NCBI RefSeq assembly: GCF_020379485.1
Contig: NW_026014831.1
Span: 1-64,000 of the forward strand
Source: Brassica napus
Lineage: Eukaryota > Streptophyta > Magnoliopsida > Brassicales > Brassicaceae
DNA length: 64,000 nt
Direction: 5' to 3'
Shown: positions 10,985 through 20,138 of the stretch, in pieces
Numbering within the stretch: the stretch's first letter is position 1
Layout: each line of letters begins with the position of its first letter
Notes under the pieces: model-generated
Database searches by the model: none
The model's input: the letters and a program-made list of their open reading frames with translations, nothing else
Told to the model about the DNA's origin: nothing
Position numbers and translations under genes: made by a program

Positions 10985-11275
10985 CCTTCCAATTGACAAA
11001 GGTATAGAAACCTGAGTAGATACCCTCATCTCGCCCTCTTCATTAAGCCACTGCAGCCGGTAAGGTTTAGGATGCTTTTGAGCTTTCAAACCAAGCTTCT
11101 TCACCATTGTTTCACTAGCAACATTAACACAGCTTCCACCGTCGATGATCAGGCTGCAGACCTTCCCTTGCACCATACAACGTGTGTAGAACAAGTTCTC
11201 TCTTTGTTCTTGCTCCTCAGTTTTGTTTTGCAAACTGAGAGTTCTTCTTGCAACCAAAAGTTTTCCTTGAACTGG
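10985..11275 (-). pseudogene. Element A protease segment
   Basis: This minus-strand frame reads [11 protein letters not shown]...[27 protein letters not shown]...[28 protein letters not shown] and stops at the B insertion. DGGS is the protease active-site motif (LIIDGGS), and the strand continues at 4,281 beyond B. It is one base out of frame with the gag segment upstream, which would block synthesis of the enzymes. Confidence 0.9.
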
Positions 11276-12423
11276 TCCTCATACTCAGCTTCAGATAGTT
11301 CTTGATCAGTCCTGAGTTTTTCATCTTCAGATTCAAACTCTCCATTCTCCAGAAGAATCATAACTCTCTTGTTAGTACACTCATTAGCATAGTGCCCACG
11401 CCCTTGGCACTTAAAACACTTCACATCTCTTGCACGCGAGCTGGTAGCTTCCACTTTACCCTTATCTTTGTTGTAGATGCTACTAGACTTGGATTCTTCT
11501 TTTAGCTGTGGTTTGCTCTCCTTCTGATAGCTTGGTTTATCTTCCTTAGAGGTCTGGTATCTACTGGAACCATAGCTGCCACGCGCATAACTTCTTCTCT
11601 TAACTTGCTGCTCCACCAAGATAGCTTTGTGTAGCATCTCCTCTATCTCCAAGTAGTGTTGCATCTCCACTCTATCTTGTATCTCACGGTTGAGTCCACC
11701 AAGAAATCGTGCCATAGTAGCTTCACTGTCCTCAGATACACAAGCTCTTAGCATAAGCAACTCCATCTCTTGAAAGTATTCCTCTACAGACTTTGTTCCT
11801 TGTGTGAGCAGTCTCAGCTTTTGATGAAGATCACGGTGATAATGACTTGGTACAAACCTCTTGCGCATCACAGCTTTCATCTCTGCCCATGTTTCAATGG
11901 GAAATTCACCATTGCGCCTCTTGTTTGTAACCAACTGATCCCACCAGCTCAAAGCATAGTCATTGAACTCGGTAGCAGCTACTTGAATCTTCTTAATCTC
12001 TGAGTAATGCTGACAGTTGAAAACGAGTTCTATCTTCTTTTTCCACTCAAGATAGGCATCTGGATCAGCTTTACCATGGAAAGGAGGGATCTTAAGCTTT
12101 AGTCCAGATAGCTCATTGCGTCTATGCCTTCGACCCTCATGATCATGTCGAGATCTTCTACTGCTACGTCTTGAGCCGGAGCTATGGCTACTTCTCTCAT
12201 AGAAGTTATCAGTCTCTTCTGATCCAGCATGCTCACGCTGACCTTGCCTGTTTCTTCTTTGCTCACGTCTTGAACCAGATGCTTGTCCTTGCCCATCATT
12301 CGGTCTCTGATCATACTTCTCTTCCAGCAACTTCACCATTGCTTCCATCACTTGTTTGGTGATTGCTTCTTGCAACAACTTATTCCTTCGCACAAAGGTT
12401 TCATCATCCTCCTCAGACCCCAT
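11149..12423 (-). pseudogene. Element A gag
   Basis: The ATG at 12,423 (minus strand) opens [39 protein letters not shown], a likely helical N-terminus, then an R/S-rich linker, the Gag core ([41 protein letters not shown]) and a CCHC zinc knuckle [14 protein letters not shown] at 11,377-11,418. Real homology ends at about 11,276, where one base is missing compared with relatives (GAGGACCAGTT in place of a longer string). After that the listed frame is aberrant, and the protease lies in another frame. Gag alone could still be made with its knuckle. Confidence 0.9.
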
Positions 12424-12936
12424 TGCTTCCTGATATACGAAAAATTTGAACCAGTAAGTAGTTCAAAAGAATTCAGAACTCAAGATTCAAATAAGGAAAC
12501 AAAGTATTCAAACAAAGCGGCAAATGAAGATACTTGATCAACACGCGACGATTTGAATTTTATAACTTTCGAAATTGAAACAATAACAGATCAGATTCAA
12601 CGGATGATGAAATGAAATAATCAAGTCCTGATCTATGATTCTAACAACAGATCGCGTCACACAATCACAAGAAACTTTTGGATCAAGCAAAAAGATAACG
12701 TAATCGACAAGAATGTGAAAGGTTTGTTTAAAACTTGATCGAAATTCTTAGATCTATCAATATGAAACACGAAACAATCAGATCTAGCAATCCTGATAAT
12801 GAAACAAGCAGATCAAATGAGAATAAGCACACAAGAACCGATTGATCAAAACAAAATATGAATCGACAAAGAGTAGATCTTATGAACAAACAAAAGAGAA
12901 ATCGAAACTCCCCTTCCAGAGTGCTCTGATACCACT
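12424..12936 (-). other. Element A leader and primer-binding site
   Basis: About 500 bp of AT-rich leader without an ORF. The primer-binding site is the complement of TGGTATCAGAGC at 12,923-12,934, two bases from the 5' LTR, as in B and C. Confidence 0.85.
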
Positions 12937-13786
12937 TAATGAGATCCTAGGACCCTTCTCTGGATGGTTTGGATAGATCCTTGCATAAACGAATCAAAGA
13001 CTCAAGTTTATCAAGGCTGTGGATCGAATGGTGACACAAGAGGCTGCGGAAAGGCTCCTTGATACTCCTAGACTTAGATCGGATATGACACACCTCTCTA
13101 AAGCCCTTGGGCGTTGGATATTACACACCAACAGACTGGATACTACACACCAGACACTCTCTTAACTCGTGAAAGCAAGGGAGAAGAAAACACAAAGGTT
13201 TAAGTGAAAGAAAACTTGATAGATGCTAGGGTTGCCGAGTTACACATATATATAGTGAAAGGCTTGGAACAGGCTCCAAGCATTTCGAAATCAAAGGAAC
13301 AGGCTCCTCCAATTAATGTAGAAATAAAGACATAACTTAGATAGAGTTTTCGAAAATGAAAGACATAAATACTTAGAAATAAAGATAGCATAAGGTTCTT
13401 CATGTGGTTTGGTCCGAGAGTATCAACTAGGTGATAAGATAGCAAGACTATGGCCTCGTTAAAAACCTATCATTGCAAAACCCAATGGGAAAAAAACAAT
13501 GATAGGAAAAGAGCACACATAGCTTGCTAGCCTAGATGATACTCAACTTGATGGTAAGATGGCTTGAATGGTGATAAGCGTATCTTGAAGTATCAAGCTT
13601 CCTCCAAGACATTCTTCTTGCTCCAAGGACTTCCTGATTAGTCCTCCAATAGCTTCTTTGAGTTTCCTAGCTCTGGCTCGAGTCATGGGACCTTTAGGAA
13701 AGGTTAAGACCTCATCTTCTTTAGCTGGTTCATCTCTAAACTCGCCATCTCTATCTCCATCAGCTGGCTGGTCCATGATCATATCA
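12937..13786 (-). repeat. 5' LTR of element A
   Basis: 850 bp, TGATATGATC...CTCATTA in the sense direction. A TATA stretch (CATATATATA) lies at 13,245-13,254. The LTR reading frame here is undamaged and shows the full tail GPMTRARARKLKEA...LITIQAILPSS (13,543-13,786), unlike the 3' LTR. Confidence 0.93.
13454..13513 (-). other. Hairpin in the element A 5' LTR
   Basis: CCTATCATTG (13,466-13,475) and CAATGATAGG (13,497-13,506) pair perfectly. It begins about 30 nt after the LTR-encoded stop at 13,543. Confidence 0.8.
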
Positions 13787-13791
13787 GTTTG
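13787..13791. repeat. Target-site duplication GTTTG of element A (right)
   Basis: Repeats 443-447. The I-family LTR resumes at once. Confidence 0.95.
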
Positions 13792-14219
13792 CCTCCACAA
13801 AGCATCTTCTTGATTCCCTTTGACTAGATTCAAACCTTGGTGCCTTATCCATATACGATGCACACTCTTCACATCCTGAATAGTGACCCAAATAGTGAAT
13901 AGTCAACCTGAATAGTGACTAGTGATTCACTATTCACTTTTACACCAACTTGCCCAAACTTCTCCAATCTTACTGTGGTAACTCTCCAAAGTTACTGTGG
14001 TAACTTTGGAGTTACTGTCTGACCCAAATCTTCTCTAAATGGTGTCTAAGTCCCTCCTGGACTTAACCCTATCTTTGCACACTCATCAGACCACTTCTGA
14101 AGCCTTAAGACTCTCCCAAAGCCTTAACATACAATCTCTGAAGATCTTGCCATGTCTTTGCACAAGCACCAACTCAACTCATCACTTTTGCTTCTCCACT
14201 TCTTCTCTTCAAGTTAACA
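13792..14219 (-). repeat. Remainder of the truncated I-family LTR
   Basis: Matches 16,898-17,325 nearly base for base and ends TTAACA (TGTTAA in the sense direction). It contains a perfect inverted repeat: CTCCAAAGTTAC (13,984-13,995) and GTAACTTTGGAG (14,000-14,011) around TGTG. Together with 287-447 it makes an LTR lacking its promoter-distal third. Confidence 0.8.
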
Positions 14220-14278
14220 CTCCCCCTCAAGCTTGACTCTAGCTGATCCTAAGTCAAGCTTGGAACCTTGAAGAACTT

Positions 14279-14340
14279 CCTCATTAAAAACCTCACCAAG
14301 GAAAACCCTTTGGGACAAAACCTTGATGAGGGAAAAAGAG
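14279..14340 (-). other. Shared hairpin in element I (first copy)
   Basis: Plus-strand CCTCACCAAGG (14,291-14,301) and CCTTGATGAGG (14,321-14,331) pair with one wobble in the sense RNA. The loop is TTTTGTCCCAAAGGGTTTT, a variant of the copia and gypsy loop. It lies about 45 nt from the purine tract. Confidence 0.75.
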
Positions 14341-15884
14341 TAAAGTCTCCAAGGCCTAGGGATTGGCCAGTGAGTCTTTGTGCCTTACCAACAATGTAAG
14401 GGACACAAAGACTCTGGATCATGGCCTTTACAATCATCCCACGCCTTGTACTCTCCTTACTGCCTAATCTTGGTCTCTCCCCCTTTCACCTAACCTCTTG
14501 TTAGGTTGAAGTGCTCGGACACACCAGATCAGCCTCTTCTTGGAGATACAACTTCTCTTACTGAGTCTTGGCTGCTTCTTCTTCTTATAGAGTCGCCACC
14601 TTGTTGCTTGAGCTACATGAGGATGCTTCAGCCACTCTCCAATCACCTCAACACTTGAAGCCGCCTTGGATATTGCTTCTTCATCCTTCATCATACTTCT
14701 CAACAGGTTGCTTCCTCTTCTAGAATAACCACCAAGCTCTCTTGGATCATGTAAGCTTCAACACTCCCCTTCAAGCTTGAGACTCTCACAGGAACAAGCT
14801 TGAATGGATTGCTTCATGATCCTCACACACACACCATTGCCGCTTCTCTTCTGATCTTGCCATCTTCATGGAATGCTTGTGGAAGCTTCAGCTATCTCTC
14901 CAATCACTTCACACTAGAAGCCGCCTTGATAGAGTTGCCTTCATCTTCTCACAGCCAAGAGTACTCTGTCTTAGTTTGAGTACTCTCTTGAATAGACTCG
15001 CCACAGCCTAAGCCCGGATGGCTCCTTCTTCAGATGGTTGCAACGGACTTCTTGGATCGCTTGGAAGCTCACTAAACTCCCCTCCTCAAGCTTGGATTGA
15101 GTATAGGTCCAAGCTTGCAAGTGAGCTTCAGTGACACTTCACACCAGTGGCGCATCACCACTTCTCTCTCAACTCTCCATTGCTCCACACAATGGGCAAA
15201 GTCTTCCTCTTTCAACTCGGATGGATGGTGAACCAAGAACACCTCTTGTGAACCTGAAACATCACTCAAACTCCAGCAAAGATAAGACACAAGTGCATTG
15301 GGTCAACCCTTGATGCATCATCAAGTTTGAACACCAATGTCTTTAAGCAATGCAACAGATTAAACTAGACATTTTCAAGTTCTAATCTTTGCAAGCAAAC
15401 TCTCTAAGCACTAGCATGATCCTAACAGATTCAATACAAGCTACTTAGGCAATTTTAAAGTTTCTTTACTCAGCATTTAGACATGAATCTAATGCTTCAA
15501 TGTAAGACAGCCATTTGACAGTATGCACTAACCTTAATCAGTTTTAATTCATGAATGCAACAATATAATCCATCACACATTCATTTATAACTTAGGCTAA
15601 GCATTACTATCATCACTTAAGATCAGACAATGCATTACTTTCAATCTGTTTTCAGTTCATGAGCTTCAAACAATATCATTTCACATTTAGCAAACTCATT
15701 ACTTAACAGGAGCAAGCATTTTACTCTTTAAACACTAAACAAGCCTTTAAAGCATCCTGGTATAGATTCAACTAATTATATTTAGCAATCACACATTATC
15801 CTCAGGTTTTTCAATCAATACACATCACAATAACCAGGCACAGTCACAAGTTCATTCTTAAGAGAGATAGGATTAGCTTACAAA

Positions 15885-15908
15885 CAAGGAACTAGCGCTA
15901 GTTCCTTG
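15885..15908. repeat. 24-bp perfect palindrome in element I
   Basis: CAAGGAACTAGC followed by GCTAGTTCCTTG is fully self-complementary. It lies about 390 nt inside the 5' end of the internal region. Element H has the same arms with a 4-base loop at 23,726-23,749. Confidence 0.85.
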
Positions 15909-16300
15909 AGCCTCCTTTGCAACCGGTCATGCTCTTTTGATGGACTGGAGATGTTGAATCGTCACCCAACAGCCCCTCCTGGTGTTCATGACTGCTACTT
16001 GAACTTTCACCTCCAAAGGTTCCTCCTTTCACCATCTCTTTAACTCGCCAGCTTCAGTAACAAGGGAAATCACTCTTCTTGAAGTATCTCCTCTTGGACA
16101 GAAGGAAAGGCACGCCTTGTATAGACTGGAACAGGAAGGAACCGCCATGATAAACCTCCATAATAGCTTCAGACATCTTCTTCTTGAAGAGAGAGAGCTG
16201 GCTGGACAGATCTTCATGGTTTGGCTTCATGGTGAGACAGACTTGTGACTTGAATGCGGAAGCTACAGCTCAGGTTCTGATGAACCTGGCTCTGATACCA

Positions 16301-17325
16301 TATGAGATTTGAGAGCTCTGGCTGTGTATGTGTATGAGACGCCATTAGAGGCAAAGAATAAGGTCTTGAACTAGTTGAATAAGAGGTCTGATGAAACTAG
16401 TATGAACTTGAATCAGAAACAAAGAGACTTAGAGAGATTAAGAGATTAGAGACTAAGAAAGGGGTAGATTAAGAGAATCTGATCAAGAACACACTTTTAT
16501 ATTTATGAAGGAGATGGGGAAAACCCCCATACTCTCTTAAGAGAGCTTTCAATTTCGTCCATACACATGCCTTATATAGGCTTTACATGTTTGCAACATT
16601 AGAAACCTAAATCTAATGGATAGAAATGACTTGAGAGGAATGGATGGTGAGGATGAGTTGTCTTGATTGCAATCTGAGTGATGTGTGCTGATTGGATAAG
16701 CTAAGCTGGCTCACTTTAATTCAAACCAAGGCAAGCTGGCTCCTTGCTTGTGATTGGCTCTCCTTAGGCTCCTCCTAATCTTCCCATGCATCTGTCCAGG
16801 TTCATGGTCGTGGCTCCCTTCTCTTTACAGCAAGAGACAGCCTGTCCAAGACCAGAACTAGCCAATCACACACAAGGAAGCTCCCATTGGTTGTTTGCCT
16901 CCACAAAGCATCTTCTTGATTCCCTTTGACTAGATTTAAACCTTGGTGCCTTATCCATATACTATGCACACTCTTCACATCCTGAATAGTGACCCAAATA
17001 GTGAATAGTCAACCTGAATAGTGACTAGTGATTCAGTATTCACTTTTACACCAACTTGCCCAAACTTCTCCAATCTTACTGTGGTAACTCTCCAAAGTTA
17101 CTGTGGTAACTTTGGAGTTACTGTCTGACCCAAATCTTCTCTAAATGGTGTCTAAGTCCCTCCTGGACTTAACCCTATCTTTGCACACTCATCAGACCAC
17201 TTCTGAAGCCTTAAGACTCTCCCAAAGCCTTAACATACAATCTCTGAAGATCTTGCCATGTCTTTGCACAAGCACCAACTCAACTCATCACTTTTGCTTC
17301 TCCACTTCTTCTCTTCAAGTTAACA
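16301..17325 (-). repeat. Complete I-family LTR
   Basis: 1,025 bp; in the sense direction it starts TGTTAACTTG and ends CTCATA next to the primer-binding site. A TATA-like CTTATATAGG lies at 16,571-16,580. Contains the uninterrupted GTTTG target (16,893-16,897) that element A hit in the other copy. The inverted repeat of the LTR is at 17,090-17,117. Same length as the H LTRs and related to them in the U3-like half. Confidence 0.85.
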
Positions 17326-17869
17326 CTCCCCCTCAAGCTTGACTCTAGCTGATCCTAAGTCAAGCTTGGAACCTTGAAGAACTTCCTCATTAAAAACCTC
17401 ACCAAGGAAAACCCTTTGGGACAAAACCTTGATGAGGGAAAAAGAGTAAAGTCTCCAAGGCCTAGGGATTGGCCAGTGAGTCTTTGTGCCTTACCAACAA
17501 TGTAAGGGACACAAAGACTCTGGATCATGGCCTTTACAATCATCCCACGCCTTGTACTCTCCTTACTGCCTAATCTTGGTCTCTCCCCCTTTCACCTAAC
17601 CTCTTGTTAGGTTGAAGTGCTCGGACACACCAGATCAGCCTCTTCTTGGAGATACAACTTCTCTTACTGAGTCTTGGCTGCTTCTTCTTCTTATAGAGTC
17701 GCCACCTTGTTGCTTGAGCTACATGAGGATGCTTCAGCCACTCTCCAATCACCTCAACACTTGAAGCCGCCTTGGATATTGCTTCTTCATCCTTCATCAT
17801 ACTTCTCAACAGGTTGCTTCCTCTTCTAGAATAACCACCAAGCTCTCTTGGATCATGTAAGCTTCAACA
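17326..17869 (-). mobile_element. Second copy of the element I 3' internal end
   Basis: About 544 bp that repeat 14,220-14,763 almost exactly, including the purine tract (17,326-17,340) and hairpin (17,385-17,446, stems 17,397-17,407 and 17,427-17,437). The order internal-LTR-internal shows that two I elements share one LTR, a product of unequal recombination. No gene is seen. Confidence 0.8.
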
Positions 17870-17955
17870 TAACTCATGTAAAGGCCATGTCTTTGCACAA
17901 GCACCAACTCAACTCATCACTTTTGCTTCTCCACTTCTTCTCTTCAAGTTAACAC
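17870..17955 (-). repeat. I-family LTR terminus joined to a copia fragment
   Basis: From about 17,888 the sequence repeats the LTR end seen at 14,156-14,219 and stops at TTAACA, directly before the copia codons at 17,956. The left join at 17,869-17,870 breaks the element I internal sequence. Confidence 0.65.
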
Positions 17956-18081
17956 ATCTTACCATGTTACACAAGAAGTGAAGATCAGCTAGCAGATGTG
18001 TTCACAAAGGCAGCAAGGCAGAAGACAATTGAGTCCATTCATAGCCGGCTAGGACTCATTGATCTCACGAGAAGGAGCTAA
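17956..18081 (+). pseudogene. Copia polyprotein C-terminus (element G)
   Basis: Encodes the same final 41 residues as 67-192 ([20 protein letters not shown]...[11 protein letters not shown] at 18,079-18,081). It is followed by a complete copia 3' end: hairpin, purine tract and LTR. The rest of the element, upstream, is missing. Confidence 0.88.
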
Positions 18082-18104
18082 GCCCCTTAGCTATGAGGTC
18101 TTTA

Positions 18105-18156
18105 CTCTTTTTCCCTTATCAAAGTTTTGTCCCAATGGGTTTTCTTTGGTAAGGTT
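18105..18156 (+). other. Post-stop hairpin of element G
   Basis: CCTTATCAAAG (18,114-18,124) with CTTTGGTAAGG (18,134-18,144), one wobble. Begins 24 nt after the stop codon. Confidence 0.8.
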
Positions 18157-18206
18157 TTTAATGAGGAAGATCTCATGGCTATCCAAGCTTAGACTTTCAC
18201 AAAGCT

Positions 18207-18842
18207 AAGCTTGAGGGGGAGTGTTGAGATGAGATCATTTTGAGATGAGATCATGAAATGGAGTGATGAGTAATGAATGGGAGGAAAGGGCATGAAGTAG
18301 TGAAGCATTAGGAAGAAAGGGATTGAGGAGGCTGAGTCCGTACAATCCGTACACTCCGTACATGAGGAGTGGCCGTACAAGTCTTGGGTAACACTCTTAA
18401 CTATTCAGGATGGTTACTTGTGAAAAGGGTGATGGTAACTATGAAGAGTTACCAGCACTTGATAAGACCGTTGAGGGAAGGATAAGGCCGCGGCTTGACA
18501 GGCGGTATGCAGCTGGAAAGGGAAAGCAACCTTATCCATTCATCCCACACATGTGGAGTCTCCCATTGGCTTAGTTTGAATTAGGCGCCTATCTTATCCT
18601 TGACTCCACATGCTTTGCTTACTTTACCTTTGAGGAAAACCCTTGTATCCTCTCCTATATATTTGTAATCTCTTCATTAATGATAATCATACAGTTCTTG
18701 ACACAAAAACACTCTCTTAGACTCAAAGACTCTCAATCATGATTCTACACTAAACTCTTAGCTAAACTCGTTCTAAATCACCTCTAAACTTCTCTAATCC
18801 CTTTCTTTTCTTATATCAAACTCAGATTCTCTAAAGTTCATA
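18207..18842 (+). repeat. Element G purine tract and 3' LTR
   Basis: The tract AAGCTTGAGGGGGAG (18,207-18,221) precedes a 621-bp LTR (18,222-18,842) starting TGTTGAGATG and ending AAAGTTCATA, the same termini as element E, so G belongs to or near the E family. A TATA stretch CTATATATT is at 18,655-18,663. No target-site duplication is found because the left half of G is gone. Confidence 0.85.
18337..18380 (+). promoter_or_regulatory. Cluster of four CCGTAC motifs in the G LTR
   Basis: CCGTACAA (18,338), CCGTACA (18,347), CCGTACA (18,356) and CCGTACAA (18,373) occur within 43 bp in U3. The first reads TCCGTACAA, matching the consensus TNCGTACAA of plant SBP-box (SPL) factors known from the literature. 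Binding is inferred. Confidence 0.5.
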
Positions 18843-18993
18843 TGGACGCCATTGGTGAGCACACCTTCTTCTTGAAGAGGTTGAACAGCCAAATGAACAT
18901 GAAGCTTCTTCTTGGTTTGGAAATGGCATGGGAGTGAGCTTTGAGCTTAGCAGAAGCTGGAACCAAGTTCTAATGAACCTGGCTCTGATACCA
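18843..18993 (-). repeat. Piece of an element H leader with primer-binding site
   Basis: Repeats 24,005-24,155 with few differences and includes the primer-binding complement GGCTCTGATACCA (18,981-18,993). It lies outside the left H LTR, so it is the remnant of a second H element that shared that LTR. Element G's LTR ends abruptly inside it. Confidence 0.8.
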
Positions 18994-20018
18994 TCTGAGA
19001 TTTAAGAGTACTCAAGTTGTATGTGTGTGTGAAACCCAAATGGGTAAAGAGAAAGAGCTTAGAAGCGATTTGAGAGAAAGGAAGTTTAATGAGAGTTTGT
19101 GTGTCTAAGTGTTTAAGAGATTAGTAACAAGACTGAGAACGTGTGTAGAGATTCAGGATGAGAGACTAAGAGAATAAGAGACTGAAGATTAGTGTTTCAG
19201 ATTAGAGAAGGAGAAGGGAAACCCCCTTACTCACTTAAGGGTTACAAAAACGTCCACACATAGCCTTTATATAGGCTTTACAAGTTTGCAATCATAAACC
19301 CTTAATCTAATGGCTAAAAATGACTTGAGAATGAATGGCTAGGATGTAGTCTTGGATCTGGTCTTCACAATCTTGGTGATGGTCTCTGATTGGCTAAAGG
19401 AATCTGGTGAGAAGCTTGGATGGTTCAGATTGCCCAGGTTTGAAATGGATGGATAAGATGGAGCCTTGTGTGTTCCATGGTCAAAAGGTGCTTTACCTTT
19501 TGACTAGCTACTTTCCAGCTAGCAACAGGTCACGCCCAGCTCCTCTCTTATCCATTCCCAACAGTCACAAGCTCAGATAACTCCTCCTTGCTCCCTAAGT
19601 TTGCACATCTCCATTTCGGGTCAATCCGGGTAAAGTGGTACGGCCTGCTCATCCGTACGGTTGATGGTACGGACCTGATGTCCGTACCTCGCCCTATATT
19701 TGCACAACTTCACCAAGCTTCTTCAATAGATGAACCAGATCATGTTTTGGGTCGCCCTAACTTTGCACGGTCGGTTCGTACCGTCTGAACCTCGGGACGC
19801 CCTATCTTTGCACCATCACCCAACTATCTCCAAATGGTGTCTAAGTCCCTCCTGGACTTAAACACTATCTTTGTACAGCCTTCATGACTCTTCTAGACTT
19901 CTCTAAACCCTCATGAAGCCTTGATAGACAATCTCTTAAGATCTTGTCCCTATCTTTGCACCAGACCCAAACTCCTCCATGCTTCTCCTTTGGCTCCATT
20001 TCACTCTTCAAGTCAACA
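18994..20018 (-). repeat. Left LTR of element H
   Basis: 1,025 bp; sense start TGTTGACTTG. It differs from the right LTR at about nine positions by eye. TATA-like TTTATATA at 19,266-19,273. GTAC-core motifs cluster at 19,638-19,688. The terminal base triplet beside the primer site is mutated (TCTGAG versus TATGAG). Confidence 0.88.
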
Positions 20019-20078
20019 CTCCCCCTCAAGCTTGACTTTAGGAGATCCTAAGCCAAGCTTGGAACTCTGAAGAGTCTC

Positions 20079-20138
20079 CCTCATTAAAAACCTTACAAGG
20101 AAAACCCATTGGGACAAAACCTTGCAAGGGAAAAAGAG
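20079..20138 (-). other. Shared hairpin in element H
   Basis: Plus-strand CCTTACAAGG (20,091-20,100) and CCTTGCAAGG (20,120-20,129) pair with one G-U in the sense RNA. Loop TTTTGTCCCAATGGGTTTT, tail TTTTTAATGAGG. Situated about 45 nt from the purine tract. Confidence 0.8.

Larger units (their letters stand above)
448..13786 (-). mobile_element. Element A: CRM-type Ty3/gypsy retrotransposon, interrupted by B
   Basis: This is a complete minus-strand LTR retrotransposon. The 5' LTR is 12,937-13,786, followed by a primer-binding site, gag, protease, RT, RNase H, integrase with a CR-like tail, a purine tract, and the 3' LTR at 448-1,294. Without element B it is about 6.6 kb. GTTTG flanks both ends. 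The gag DPDAYLEW and WWDQL motifs, the YFDD RT, and the C-terminal FNVTDLIPF...[11 protein letters not shown] motif running into the LTR fit the CRM clade, from family knowledge. Two frameshifts and the B insertion make it non-autonomous now. The LTRs differ by only a few bases and small indels, so insertion was fairly recent. Confidence 0.93.
14220..16300 (-). mobile_element. Element I internal region: coding-poor, non-autonomous LTR element
   Basis: 2,081 bp between two LTRs, read on the minus strand. It begins with a primer-binding site (complement of TGGTATCAGAGCC, 16,288-16,300) and ends with a purine tract (AAGCTTGAGGGGGAG, complement of 14,220-14,234) identical to that of copia elements D and E. 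No gag or pol domain is recognisable, and the short frames have no motif I know. It holds the shared hairpin at 14,279-14,340 and a 24-bp palindrome at 15,885-15,908. Parts are clearly homologous to element H (15,215-15,350 matches 22,815-22,940). I call it LARD-like, a large non-coding LTR derivative. Confidence 0.75.
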
